This document shows positions 9,701-17,959 of a stretch of DNA of 63,015 nucleotides, piece by piece. The stretch's first letter is position 1. Each line of letters starts with the position of its first letter. Source of the stretch: a virus. Where the stretch lies: positions 1-63,015 of IMG/VR virus record IMGVR_UViG_3300009496_001865. One strand, 5' to 3'. The notes below the pieces were generated by a model. It had not been told where the DNA came from. It worked only from the letters and a program-made list of their open reading frames with translations, and did no database searches. The translations under genes were made by a program, and so were the position numbers.

Positions 9701-9993
9701 CTTTTTTTACAAACAATCTTGTTTATCTGTTTAATACCATCGTTTGTTCTTTTTGGTATTAATCTTATTCCACCATAGTTGTTTGAATCCCACTTCCATA
9801 CATGTTCGTATTTTGTATCATACATATCAGGTCTATAATTAAACACATCATAATCTGTAACTTCAATGTTAGGCTCTACTAACCAATACATTTTAGTTTT
9901 AGGCAAGATTGTGTCAGCAGATTCAACTTGCTTTGCAAATGGTAATACTTCTTTTAGGCTAGTGTTACTGCCAATGTAAAATACATCAAACAT
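6694..9993 (-). CDS. ten-unit tandem repeat protein, glycosyltransferase-like
   Basis: The protein has 1,099 residues built almost wholly of ten related units. Each has a W-x-[VI]-D type strand (at residues 37, 121, 212, 310, 409, 503, 591, 693, 796 and 934), then an 'IH.F' or 'HVW' strand, then a GG[IV][RK]L..PK strand (near 75, 163, 255, 360, 459, 545, 634, 731, 840 and 977). Unit spacing is about 84-103 residues, and 138 before the last. The final unit reads VVDADAE, a DxD-like metal/nucleotide-sugar motif, and is preceded by an 'SYKED...VRGVKG...AHKA..EQ' region resembling a GT-A N-terminal half. The same unit occurs singly in the protein at 30117-31115. I infer glycosyltransferase ancestry. 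Most units look too short to be complete enzymes and may bind sugars. It lies between a methyltransferase and a carbamoyltransferase. Confidence 0.7.
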   Translation of the reverse strand: MFDVFYIGSNTSLKEVLPFAKQVESADTILPKTKMYWLVEPNIEVTDYDVFNYRPDMYDTKYEHVWKWDSNNYGGIRLIPKRTNDGIKQINKIVCKKSFDILNTKTPAKYFDNNPYASHVWCVDKDYKLDPDINWAPGNFEPTFIHSFHLKGQLEHKYPEKEGGIKLFPKDWKNAETKYHNFLDANVTYPILYVKDVNDMQQRDIFDDEYVWLIDQEHKINAKTVDWIPNPFEGGMIHVFRMPYQLTEKYPMAMGGVRLVPKDWKKAEIKIHPACPVEDENYDVFYVDEDEFTSDVYSDYAERSKTDWYWIVDREFDFNGKLLYVPEEHERNYIHVFKIPGHLEERYPKDFIDPWDTRCGGVRLVHKDFDITKHKYQQGICPVRFDIFYSNNINDYDSFARKSRTKMFWLIDEEHELNNVFDYVPHKYDQKTIHIFKIPNQLSHKYPRSITNVSDNRCGGVKLVPLKHDETKYITDSPTSSKQYPIVYVEDVDDYSIVTQDCWIIDKEYQFDEEVDWVPPDFQRDMIHTFHLGDQLKHKYPDEMGGIRWIPKEYSNAGIVIHQIAPFTDVEFEKFTSEEEGRLKSRNNWFWVIDEDVTVLDNFDFDFIPEVWDEGKTHVWQKLNPITQKQYDYSGIKLCPKVAQTTGRPKYIREPACVQIPYPVYHLQPDDYKDGLNDVYVRLASQSKADMLWIVDAYTQLHEDFNFNYYPTQWDKKNVHVFADEDGEYKNVRLIPKSALDKEYTDKEIANNSFDNLKLINTIASLKPKWPVIHLQSLERDEFVNAIKDIETPFVWTTDPDIKVNQKVLDSGFMPDIMDVGKIHTWQKTNPKTNKVHAYGGLRLWPTDADYTNLTSDILKQNKFRNLKYVKQEGSTSIPNEIFVLSYKEDLRRVEEHINILEQKGLEVKHVRGVKGIFEAHKACAEQCDTKMFWVVDADAEVTESFNFDYIPDVYDEEVVHVWASKNPINGLEYGYGGVKLFPTEMVKDANTWGIDFTTGLSNRFKSMPEVSCVTKFNTDAFSTWRSAFRECVKLTLNDDAESQGRLDTWLNTRGEEDFTADAVRGALEGNQFALANKDNLEQLSKINDYTWLEEQWNE
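7050..9890 (-). repeat. ten diverged tandem coding repeats
   Basis: This region encodes the ten units of the repeat protein, roughly 250-310 bases each (about 410 for the ninth-to-tenth interval). Units 2, 3 and 6 are the most alike (shared KYP-E/M-GG and IH-F spacing). Units 4 and 5 share a CGGV[RK]LV variant with an extra insert of about ten residues before it. Units 7, 9 and 10 share an 'NP' loop after HVW/HTW. This pattern suggests stepwise local duplications. Confidence 0.7.
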
Positions 9994-9994
9994 A

Positions 9995-11515
9995 TTAATC
10001 GTTTGTGTGAACTTTTACGCCGTAGTGCTTCTCGAATGCCTGTGCGTCTGCTATATCATTGACTATTGGTTGGCCTTTAATATTGAGACTTGTGTTTACT
10101 AGCATGGGACAGCCTGTTACTTTGTTGTATTCACTGAGCAACTTATACAATCCTGGGTGCTGTTTTTGGTTAACAGTTTGAACTCTACTTGTTCCATCCT
10201 CATGTATAATTGCAGGAAACTCCTCTGGTTTTTTGCACTTTGCAACGAATTGCATATATGGTGCATTGGTTATTCCTCCCGGCATGTCAAAATATTCATG
10301 GACATACTTCTCTAGTATCATTGGTGCAAATGGTCTAAACTTTTGACGATTCTTAATCGTGTTCATTTTGTCTTTAACTCTTGGTCCTCTAGGATCAGCA
10401 ACAAGTGATCTGTTGCCTAATGCCCTTGGTCCAAACTCCGCTCTGCCATTTGCTATTCCAAATAGTTCCCCTTTCTTCAAACTTGCTAATGCTTTCTTTA
10501 CTGGATATGGACCTTCTATGTTGTGGCCTAAATAAGGTCCATTCCAATTAACTTTCTTGCCTGTTGTATTATATAGATGTAGTGCCGCGGCACCTAGACT
10601 ACTTCCAGCATCACCTGGGTTAGGCATAATGTGTATATTTTTGTATCCTAATTCAAATAATCTACTATTAGCAACACAATTAAGAGCAACACCACCCATA
10701 CATACAATATTCTCACTTCCTGTAATATCTCTAGCATACTCGGCAAACGATAATATTCTCTTTTCAATTTGATGTTGTGCCGCGTATGCAATAGTAAAGT
10801 CATCATACTCTTTATATAAATTTGGATCTATGCCACGTTGTAAATTACCACTTCCTCTAATGCTCTGTCTATTAGATATCCATGCATGATGAAAAAAGAA
10901 AAAATCTTTGCCCATTTGCCTACTTAGTCTTTTACCTTCTACTGGATCACCATAAGCGGCCATGCCCATTAGAATGTATTCATCTTCCATAGGTTTAAGT
11001 CCAACTCGATGTGTTACTGCACTATAAAATAATCCTAAACTGCTAGGGAACCATACACTATGCAACTTTTTTAACTCGCCTTTTTTCCAGTGCCAGATGG
11101 TTGCTGTATCAAATTCTCCTATTGCGTCTATTACCATTACAGCACATTCGTCAAATCCACTAGTTAATACACCAGCGGCCGCATGTGTTTCATGATGCCA
11201 ATATTCTTTTGTTGGTATTTTTTTAAGTTCTGGATAAAACTGTTTTACCCATTTACGTTGTGACGGTTCTGATAATGCACTCCAGTTTCTCCCATAAATA
11301 TTTCTTAGACGTTTTGCCCAATCCTTTTCATGGAATACTATTTGGTCTGGAACACCATGTTCTAGAACAGCATTAATTAATTCTTTATTTAAAAAAGGAT
11401 CGTTTTTTTCCTTGCTATATCTTTCAGAGTGACCTGCAAAGACAATCTCATCGTCATCTAGAAGAGTAACTGCCGCATCGTGGAATCCAGAACTTATACC
11501 TAAAATCTTACTCAT
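9995..11515 (-). CDS. carbamoyltransferase, NodU/TobZ family
   Basis: The protein has 506 residues, near the full family length. The N-terminal domain has the HHETHAA metal/carbamoyl-adenylate motif (residues 107-113) and the D-[AG]-x-G-E-x-x-T nucleotide segment near residue 130. GGVALNC lies at 274-280. The C-terminal YrdC-like half has GRAEFGPRALGNRS (357-370), KFRPFAP and LNTSLN. The family makes carbamoyl-AMP from carbamoyl phosphate and ATP and moves the carbamoyl group to a hydroxyl of a sugar or antibiotic. Here the target is probably a sugar hydroxyl, given the glycan genes around it. The start overlaps the stop of the small upstream gene (ATGA). Confidence 0.92.
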   Translation of the reverse strand: MSKILGISSGFHDAAVTLLDDDEIVFAGHSERYSKEKNDPFLNKELINAVLEHGVPDQIVFHEKDWAKRLRNIYGRNWSALSEPSQRKWVKQFYPELKKIPTKEYWHHETHAAAGVLTSGFDECAVMVIDAIGEFDTATIWHWKKGELKKLHSVWFPSSLGLFYSAVTHRVGLKPMEDEYILMGMAAYGDPVEGKRLSRQMGKDFFFFHHAWISNRQSIRGSGNLQRGIDPNLYKEYDDFTIAYAAQHQIEKRILSFAEYARDITGSENIVCMGGVALNCVANSRLFELGYKNIHIMPNPGDAGSSLGAAALHLYNTTGKKVNWNGPYLGHNIEGPYPVKKALASLKKGELFGIANGRAEFGPRALGNRSLVADPRGPRVKDKMNTIKNRQKFRPFAPMILEKYVHEYFDMPGGITNAPYMQFVAKCKKPEEFPAIIHEDGTSRVQTVNQKQHPGLYKLLSEYNKVTGCPMLVNTSLNIKGQPIVNDIADAQAFEKHYGVKVHTND

Positions 11516-11688
11516 CTATATATAAAGGGATCCTTTTTCCTTAATTCTTTAATCTTTGCTTTTAACTTTTCTTCTTCTTCTTGAGTTAAACGTAGATCCT
11601 CACCGTCACTGCCTCGGTCTCTGTTACCCTCACCGTTTAATTCTGTTAAATCTTGTTGCTTGTTTTTATAGTTTTTATCTTCAGACAT
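11512..11688 (-). CDS. small charged protein, 58 aa, unknown
   Basis: The start has a strong Shine-Dalgarno sequence (AAGGAGAC, eight bases upstream edge to edge). It overlaps the preceding SGNH gene by eight bases (ATGTCTGA), and its stop overlaps the carbamoyltransferase start (ATGA). This double coupling is the main reason to accept it. The protein is very acidic in the middle, with an E-E-E-E-K helix near residue 37, and basic towards the end. It has no Cys and no membrane segment, and I see no known family. It could be a translational coupler or an adaptor for the carbamoyltransferase. Confidence 0.65.
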   Translation of the reverse strand: MSEDKNYKNKQQDLTELNGEGNRDRGSDGEDLRLTQEEEEKLKAKIKELRKKDPFIYR

Positions 11689-12304
11689 TTGGTCTCCTTA
11701 CAAATTCTATTAATTTATCACACATTGATTGATGTATTGCTGGATCTACTGCATGTTGCGTTTCACTCCAGCCTTCAGGGTATTCCTTCATTGCGTCTTC
11801 GATTAATGATGTATGATGTAAATAATACTTATCCAAATTTATAAGATTCCATATATTAGACTGGTATCCTTCAGGAATTGCATTATACATATTACAAAAC
11901 ATATAATCTATTTTGTTATTTTCTAAATATTGCTGTAATAAAAATATATATAAAATTGTATTTTCTTTACCTATTTCAAAATCACATACATTTAAATCTA
12001 AGTATCTATAAAATTTTTCTAAATCAGTATCATCAGAATGTTTATCTAATGTGTAGTCAGCACGTTCACCTTTCCAAGTAAATTCAAATCGTTCTTGAGT
12101 TGTCCAGCCAATTAAAACAAAATCTGGCTTGCCATTTTCTTCTATGTATTCTATTGTTGATCTTAATATTCTATGATTACTACCACCAGGATGTGATAAA
12201 TTTACACAATCTATATCTAAGTGTTTTGCAAAAAGGTCTGCTACAGATGTAGTGCTTTCAGAACCTGCCATATGGCTACAACCATTTGCTAACAACTTAC
12301 CCAT
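11681..12304 (-). CDS. SGNH/GDSL-fold protein (copy 3, short)
   Basis: The frame is open from 12325. The Met at 12304 is preferred because it gives the family-like N-terminus MGKLLANGCSHMAG and an eight-base overlap with the previous stop (ATGGGTAA), a spacing repeated across this operon. The GCSH block carries the presumed nucleophile, GGSN provides the GxxN block near residue 42, and DPAIH near the C-terminus could supply Asp and His. At 207 residues it is shorter than copies 1, 2 and 5. It is probably an esterase or acyltransferase on a glycan, by fold only. Confidence 0.68.
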   Translation of the reverse strand: MGKLLANGCSHMAGSESTTSVADLFAKHLDIDCVNLSHPGGSNHRILRSTIEYIEENGKPDFVLIGWTTQERFEFTWKGERADYTLDKHSDDTDLEKFYRYLDLNVCDFEIGKENTILYIFLLQQYLENNKIDYMFCNMYNAIPEGYQSNIWNLINLDKYYLHHTSLIEDAMKEYPEGWSETQHAVDPAIHQSMCDKLIEFVRRPNV

Positions 12305-13085
12305 GTATTTCTCCAAACTTCCCATCTAACACATCAGCCATTTTGAATTGGCCTTTAGGAGAGAAATGATTATAATGATCATGATATTCAGGAGGTAGTT
12401 CTCTGTTTTCACCTATAACATAATCATCCATGCTATGTGCAAAATGCTGTAAGCATTTATATCTTTTATTATCATACTCAAACGAATAACATTCATCTTC
12501 GTATTCTGCTGTATGATAAAAACAATGGTAACTTTGATAACTTGTTATATTATGCCGTTTTATATAAAAGGCCCATGCATCTTTAATAGTTGTAAGTTGT
12601 CTTTGAGCCTCTCCTGTTGTTTGACCCCATGGTTTTAAATAAAGCCAGTAAAGTTCAATTGCTTGTCTTACTCTCTGGTCAAATCTTTTTTCATCCTTTA
12701 ATAGCGGAGTATCCGGTCCTGGTAGTGACATTTCACCTGGATGTAGGCGGTCTTCGAACTCAGGTCTTGATTTGTTAGATATAACTCCTGTAGATCTAAC
12801 TATTTGTCTTGTTTCATCACTCCAACAAAATACAAAATGTGTTTCATTTATATACTCTTGGCTGTTTGATGCAAGCCACTCTCTGAATTCATGTATCATC
12901 CAATTAGGACCATGGCCAGGAGTTCCGTTGTGAACTATTTGTAAATTATGTTTCTCTGCAAATATATCCATGTAACTAGGTGTTGGTGGGTAAAACAACG
13001 TATCAGTTCCATTAGATATTTTTCTAGATACTGTATCAAAACAGTAACTATCGCCAAAAAATGCTACTTTATCTATTTGAGGCAT
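12297..13085 (-). CDS. SGNH/GDSL-fold protein (copy 4, classical GDS)
   Basis: The protein has 262 residues and is the only copy with the classical GDS block (FFGDSY, near residues 9-14). PGHGPN supplies the GxxN block near residue 60, and DHYNHFSPKG near the C-terminus supplies Asp and His in the form common to SGNH hydrolases. It lies immediately downstream of five consecutive radical SAM genes, overlaps the first of them by 17 bases and overlaps copy 3 by eight. It is therefore likely co-expressed with both groups. Removal or transfer of an acyl group is the likely chemistry; the substrate is unknown. Confidence 0.72.
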   Translation of the reverse strand: MPQIDKVAFFGDSYCFDTVSRKISNGTDTLFYPPTPSYMDIFAEKHNLQIVHNGTPGHGPNWMIHEFREWLASNSQEYINETHFVFCWSDETRQIVRSTGVISNKSRPEFEDRLHPGEMSLPGPDTPLLKDEKRFDQRVRQAIELYWLYLKPWGQTTGEAQRQLTTIKDAWAFYIKRHNITSYQSYHCFYHTAEYEDECYSFEYDNKRYKCLQHFAHSMDDYVIGENRELPPEYHDHYNHFSPKGQFKMADVLDGKFGEIHG

Positions 13086-14373
13086 ACATCAGTTTCCATA
13101 ATTCAGGCAATGCCTCTCTCATTGACTCTTTGCGTTGCTTATCTAACATCTCAGTATATTTCTTAAAAGTATCTAGTTCCTGTTCCCAATTATCTTTACG
13201 ATTTTCTTTTAGTGCTTTTATTGTTGCTTCTATGCTTTGCTTATTCTCAGGCCTATGTGCAAGTATCTTACTACGTTTAAGCCATTGCTCTAATCTACCT
13301 GCGGCAACTTCTCTTACTTGCTCAGGACAGTTTCTAAAATCTAAACTTGTTGGATAATCGCATATTAGAAATGTTAAGAATATTTTTCTACCATATTCTT
13401 CTTCTAGTTCTTCTGCAAAGTCTAATAGTTTTGTAATAGTTAATACATTATATATTTGTATTACAGGACTAAACAATACTGTTCCAACAACATCACTAGC
13501 ACAATATGTTCTTAAGTTTTTCTCAACTCTGCTCCAATGACTTGCTCCTCTAATGTATTCATTTTCATGTCCATAAGCATCTACACTTATACACATTAAT
13601 ACATCTTTGAACTGCTCTACTAAATCTAAGAAACGTTTTTGTATGTTAGTCATGTTACTATTAAATACTAATTCTATGTCCTTAGCAATACCCATTTCCA
13701 CACATTTTTCCATAATCCAGTATACACGTTCTATGATAGTAGGTTCTCCGCCTGTGAAATAAAGTTTATTAACTCCTGGCAACCACTCTTCAACTTGTCG
13801 TAAAAATTCTGGATCATCTTCCCAATTGGTTATATTCTCAGCAAAATGGCCCCATGTAAAATTATCTCTAATGAACTGACCTGCTTCAGCATCAGCATTT
13901 TCTATCTTTACATATTCTTTGTTTATCTGTGAACTGTTTTGAGGTTGGCACATTCTACACTTCAGGTTACACATATTGCCAAGCCTAAAATCTAAATACA
14001 TTGGAGGATCTTCTACTCTATATCCATTCCTTTTACTTTTTTCAATCCTTTCAATAATCTCCTCTCCTCGATCACTGTATTCAAACCAGTCTCTGATGTA
14101 GTTTGTTCGATAACTCGGAAATCCCATATCCTCTAAATCATAACAATGTTCGCAACCTTTTACCACTTCGCCATCTAACATCTGCTTACGGATTTTACGC
14201 ATATGATTGTTATTCCAAACAGATTCTATGCGATCTCCTTTATTGAGGTCGACCATACTTCCATCATCGTTTTTAAAATTATCACGTGCAACACAGCACC
14301 AACTTAATGTTCCTGTAGGTTGGGTCATTACATGTATCCAGGGATACGGACAAAATGTTTTACTGTATTCCAT
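13069..14373 (-). CDS. N-terminal-twitch radical SAM protein A1
   Basis: The protein has 434 residues. The N-terminal twitch/SPASM-like module has FCPYPW (C8), a CC pair (26-27) and CxxC (74, 77) that would bind an auxiliary Fe-S cluster. The radical SAM core follows with CNLKCRMC (C135, C139, C142) for the [4Fe-4S]-SAM cluster and FTGGEP (208-211) for SAM. The order, auxiliary module before the core, is the reverse of usual SPASM enzymes and fits the 'N-terminal twitch radical SAM' family of marine phages. The tail has an ALPELWKLM motif like its paralogues. Reaction and substrate are unknown. It overlaps A2 by 14 bases. Confidence 0.85.
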   Translation of the reverse strand: MEYSKTFCPYPWIHVMTQPTGTLSWCCVARDNFKNDDGSMVDLNKGDRIESVWNNNHMRKIRKQMLDGEVVKGCEHCYDLEDMGFPSYRTNYIRDWFEYSDRGEEIIERIEKSKRNGYRVEDPPMYLDFRLGNMCNLKCRMCQPQNSSQINKEYVKIENADAEAGQFIRDNFTWGHFAENITNWEDDPEFLRQVEEWLPGVNKLYFTGGEPTIIERVYWIMEKCVEMGIAKDIELVFNSNMTNIQKRFLDLVEQFKDVLMCISVDAYGHENEYIRGASHWSRVEKNLRTYCASDVVGTVLFSPVIQIYNVLTITKLLDFAEELEEEYGRKIFLTFLICDYPTSLDFRNCPEQVREVAAGRLEQWLKRSKILAHRPENKQSIEATIKALKENRKDNWEQELDTFKKYTEMLDKQRKESMREALPELWKLMYASNR

Positions 14374-15523
14374 TCCAATACTCTCTTATAAATTCATATA
14401 GTGTAGGAAACGTTTCTTCAAAACTTTCCTTTCTATATGTATCTCCAAATTTAGTTGTATGAATAAACTGATAAAACTTATCAGATTCATAATGTTCATT
14501 GTTCATATAATCTAATGTTCTCTTAACATAATCAGGTTGGTTACCACTATAGAAGTTTAAGATCTTATTCTTTACTTCCTTAGGTAAACATTTTGCTGAC
14601 ATGTGTTTAGGTTCAAACACCATATTATAGTGAATGTGCATAGGCAAATTTGCTTCTACATATTCTGTTAATTCTTTTAAGTTACATATATTTAGTATAC
14701 CTATTGTTTGAAAAATTGAAAACTCTAAGTTTCCTTCTAATTTTGTAAACTTTTCTATATTTTCAAATACTTCTTCAAACTTTCCAGGATGCCTAATATA
14801 ATTAAACCTTTCATCTACATCATCTATACTAAAAAATATTTGCACCTTTTTAAAGTGTTTCCATAAATGAACTTTTTCTTCCGGAAACACACTACCATTT
14901 GTGTTATATGATAAATGAATGTTTTTTGCGTATCCTTTCTCTATACACTTTTCTAGTATATCAAAATGTCTTTCTATTAGTAAAGGTTCGCCGCCAAAGA
15001 ATTCAAATTTAACAATAGCATGTAGCATTGTATCAAGATCTTCCCAAAAGTCGTTGTTATGCTTAGGCCACATCCCCTTATGATTAAATGCAAGTATGCT
15101 GTCTTTCTTACTAGGGTCTATCTTTATTTCTTCTTTTGCCCATTGGCTACTTGCAAAAGTTGTGCAAATTCTACATTTACTATTGCAAATATTTCCTAGT
15201 TTTAAATCTAATGATGCAGGTTGTTCTGTTGCTTTTGGGTCTTCGAAGTCAAACATGGATCTATACCAAACGTTTTCTCTTTGCCTTTTACTTCGTATTC
15301 CTGCTTCTTCCTCATTCCAGCAATTACGACATGCTTCAGGTCTTTCGTCTCTTAAAAATGCTTGCCTGTAATTCTCTAGCCATTCACTATTCCATACTTC
15401 GCTAAGTGTTCCACCTTCTGCTAATGTAACTCCTGCATCGTCTTGCATTATACAACAAGGAGAAATAGTGCCATCAGTTCTAGCCTCTAAGTTTACAAAT
15501 GGTAATACACAAAAGTTTTTCAT
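14360..15523 (-). CDS. N-terminal-twitch radical SAM protein A2
   Basis: This is the shortest paralogue, at 387 residues. FCVLPF (C5), CC (23-24) and CRNC (65, 68) form the N-terminal auxiliary-cluster module. CNSKCRIC (113, 117, 120) and FFGGEP (GGEP at 177-180) form the radical SAM core. The C-terminus ends with TFPTLYEF, matching the shared tail motif. The start and the previous stop overlap as ATGA, giving strong coupling to A3. Pairwise similarity to its neighbours is clear but low, so the copies are old duplications and not recent ones. The substrate is not evident. Confidence 0.85.
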   Translation of the reverse strand: MKNFCVLPFVNLEARTDGTISPCCIMQDDAGVTLAEGGTLSEVWNSEWLENYRQAFLRDERPEACRNCWNEEEAGIRSKRQRENVWYRSMFDFEDPKATEQPASLDLKLGNICNSKCRICTTFASSQWAKEEIKIDPSKKDSILAFNHKGMWPKHNNDFWEDLDTMLHAIVKFEFFGGEPLLIERHFDILEKCIEKGYAKNIHLSYNTNGSVFPEEKVHLWKHFKKVQIFFSIDDVDERFNYIRHPGKFEEVFENIEKFTKLEGNLEFSIFQTIGILNICNLKELTEYVEANLPMHIHYNMVFEPKHMSAKCLPKEVKNKILNFYSGNQPDYVKRTLDYMNNEHYESDKFYQFIHTTKFGDTYRKESFEETFPTLYEFIREYWNGIQ

Positions 15524-16743
15524 AGTTTTGCTAACTCCGGAAAAACATCTGCAAAGTTTTCTTCACGTAAATAATCAAACTCAATATTGAACCGTCTAAA
15601 CTCATCAAACAGTTCTGTATGATCATCATCTAAAAATTGAATTGAACTTTTATATCCTTCTGTTGCCCTACCTATATGATCTCTAGGTTCAAGCCATGCT
15701 AAATGTTTTTGCCATTTGTATTTTATCTCTTCTTTAAATTCTGCAGGCAATACACTCATTCTAAAACGTGGATTGTTTAGCAATACATTCATATACCAAT
15801 CACCTGGTTTAATATATCCTTTATCTACCCAACTCTTGTGAAAGTCAGTTATGTGCCAGGCGTTGTAGGCACTAACAGTAGCACTCACATAAAAATCTAT
15901 CTCAGGTGATTCTTCTCTTAATCGTTGTATGTTGTTTTCAACATCTGCCCATACTGTTCCTTTACGTTGATACTCCCCTCTGGCCCCTTCTGCATCTAGA
16001 CTTGCACCTACACTTATATGACTAAAGTTTTTCCATAAGTCTAATATGTCATACTTCTTATATTTTAATGTTGTAAAGTTTGTATTATAAAAAATGCGTA
16101 TATCTGTTTTACCCATTTCTACTAACTTGTTCATTATACCCCAATGCTCGTCCATCATAATAGGCTCACCACCTGCCCAATATATTTGTTCTATGTGTTC
16201 TAGCATAGGTTCAAATTCTTCCATAAAGCCGTCTACGTCTTTGCGAATTTGTATAATTTTTTCTGTTGGTGTTATATTAAAACTGCTCTTCACAGCATCT
16301 TTAAACCAGTTACTACTAAGTTCGGGACCACAATATCTACAACGTAGATTACATACATTGCTAAAACGAAAATCCAAATAAACAATAGTCAAATCATCTA
16401 AACTACCATCTGCATTTGTTTTCTCTACTTTATCCCAATGAGGTTCTAACCAGTCTCTATTACTTCTTACCCTTAAACTGTCGTGACCTTTTTCTTCCTT
16501 TTCGTAACACCTTACACATTGTTTACATTTCTTGCCTTGCAACATATTAAGACGGACTTCTTTCATGTCTTTGCTGTTCCATACTTCTTGTAAACTATTT
16601 TCTCGTAGATCACCTATATGTGATTCCCATGGTGAGTCACAGCAAAGCATTGTTTTACCATTAGGCCAAGGGTGCATATGAATCCATGGCAGGATACACA
16701 TTACATCATCATCGTGATCTTTAATATTTGTGCTGAATTCCAT
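15520..16743 (-). CDS. N-terminal-twitch radical SAM protein A3
   Basis: The start is taken at ATG 16743. A GTG three codons upstream (16752) is an alternative. From the ATG, MCILPW carries C16, CC lies at 34-35, and a CKQCVRC stretch gives C73, C76 and C79. CNLRCRYC (131, 135, 138) and a WAGGEP motif make up the radical SAM core. The tail has VFPELAKL. Most twitch modules here have a single CxxC in the middle; this copy has CxxCxxC, so its auxiliary-cluster ligation may differ. It overlaps the 3' end of A4 by 23 bases. Confidence 0.84.
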   Translation of the reverse strand: MEFSTNIKDHDDDVMCILPWIHMHPWPNGKTMLCCDSPWESHIGDLRENSLQEVWNSKDMKEVRLNMLQGKKCKQCVRCYEKEEKGHDSLRVRSNRDWLEPHWDKVEKTNADGSLDDLTIVYLDFRFSNVCNLRCRYCGPELSSNWFKDAVKSSFNITPTEKIIQIRKDVDGFMEEFEPMLEHIEQIYWAGGEPIMMDEHWGIMNKLVEMGKTDIRIFYNTNFTTLKYKKYDILDLWKNFSHISVGASLDAEGARGEYQRKGTVWADVENNIQRLREESPEIDFYVSATVSAYNAWHITDFHKSWVDKGYIKPGDWYMNVLLNNPRFRMSVLPAEFKEEIKYKWQKHLAWLEPRDHIGRATEGYKSSIQFLDDDHTELFDEFRRFNIEFDYLREENFADVFPELAKL

Positions 16744-17959
16744 TATTCTCACATAGGATTATTAGTTCTGGAAATACTGCTCTCCAGCCACTTTCATGCC
16801 CTCTAATTTTATCTAGTTCATCGTTATATCTACAAAACTGTTCCCATTTTAATTCATCCCAGTCATCGTTATTAAACATACTTAATAATGTTCCTAGTTC
16901 ATGTTTATTGCCCATTGTTGTTCTAAACTTATCATGCACATGGCGTCTAACGACGGGAGGCAGGATTGCTGGTGATAGGTAATCAGGATCATACACAAAG
17001 TTCATGTCAACTGGACATGGTGCCCAATTTAGAAACTCGTCTAAGTAAATATAATTATAAGCACTCACAGTTTGCGTAATTCTTATTGTAAGTGTATCTT
17101 CTGCTAATAGGCTATCCAAGTTCTTAGTAACGTCTAGCCATTTTGTAGGATATCTAATAAAATGATTTCTAGTATCTAAACAGTCTATACTAGGACATAC
17201 TCTTGCTTCTTTAAATTCTTTCCATATAGGAATTGCTTCTGGTGGCAAGTTTGTCATGTTAATATTATACCACAGTATAATATTTTTACTTCTGCCACTC
17301 TTAACTAACATATCTAAATATTTCCAATGTGCTTTTATAAGTGTAGGTTCGCCACCATTAATATAAAGAACTTCCATATTAGGGGCACATTCAAATAAGT
17401 CGTTATAAAAATTTTCATCTTCCGGCCATTGAAAGTCGTGCTTATGGTCTAACCAACTGTATCCATCATTAACAAAATCTAACGAGTCAACAATTTCTTT
17501 ATAATCTTTAACCCACCTTGAACTACTTGCTGGATTACAAGTGCGACAGCGGACATTACATACATTACCAAGACGCAACTCGACAAAACGAAGATCCAAA
17601 GGTATGCTACCATCCTCACTTGTAAGTCGGGATGCGTAACTGGAGTCAAAGTCCGGATAAACCTGGGACTCGTGTTCTCGTTTACTCTTAATTCCTTTTC
17701 TTTCTTCCTGGTAGCATCTCTCACATGCTTTAGGCTCCACATCATTTAACATCTCCAATCTAATTTGTTTAAAATAATCACTGTTCATATGTTTGTTTAT
17801 GCTGTGATCATTTAAGTTGAAAAACTGGTCGCCATCCTCAGTAAAATCTCTTGCTCTATTTTTGCCAGCAGTCATATCAGATATGCAACAAGGTGTTACA
17901 CCGCCATGAGGGTGTGTTCCCAAGTGCATCCAAGGTAAAGGACAAAATGTTTTGCTCAT
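16721..17959 (-). CDS. N-terminal-twitch radical SAM protein A4
   Basis: The protein has 412 residues. FCPLPW (C6), CC (24-25) and CERC (79, 82) belong to the twitch module, followed by the CNVRCRTC core motif (134, 138, 141) and INGGEP (GGEP at 202-205). The tail motif VFPELIIL is present. The N-terminal 'H.G..TPCC' segment is the closest of the set to SPASM-type modules in peptide-modifying enzymes, but no precursor-like peptide gene is adjacent. Start and upstream stop overlap as ATGA. The function beyond SAM radical chemistry is unknown. Confidence 0.85.
   Translation of the reverse strand: MSKTFCPLPWMHLGTHPHGGVTPCCISDMTAGKNRARDFTEDGDQFFNLNDHSINKHMNSDYFKQIRLEMLNDVEPKACERCYQEERKGIKSKREHESQVYPDFDSSYASRLTSEDGSIPLDLRFVELRLGNVCNVRCRTCNPASSSRWVKDYKEIVDSLDFVNDGYSWLDHKHDFQWPEDENFYNDLFECAPNMEVLYINGGEPTLIKAHWKYLDMLVKSGRSKNIILWYNINMTNLPPEAIPIWKEFKEARVCPSIDCLDTRNHFIRYPTKWLDVTKNLDSLLAEDTLTIRITQTVSAYNYIYLDEFLNWAPCPVDMNFVYDPDYLSPAILPPVVRRHVHDKFRTTMGNKHELGTLLSMFNNDDWDELKWEQFCRYNDELDKIRGHESGWRAVFPELIILCENNGIQHKY

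Noticed and set aside
11512-11688. The 58-residue gene as a RiPP precursor for the radical SAM enzymes
   Set aside because: It has no Cys, no Gly-Gly-type leader boundary and no repetitive core. It sits next to the carbamoyltransferase, and highly charged helices are not a typical substrate peptide.
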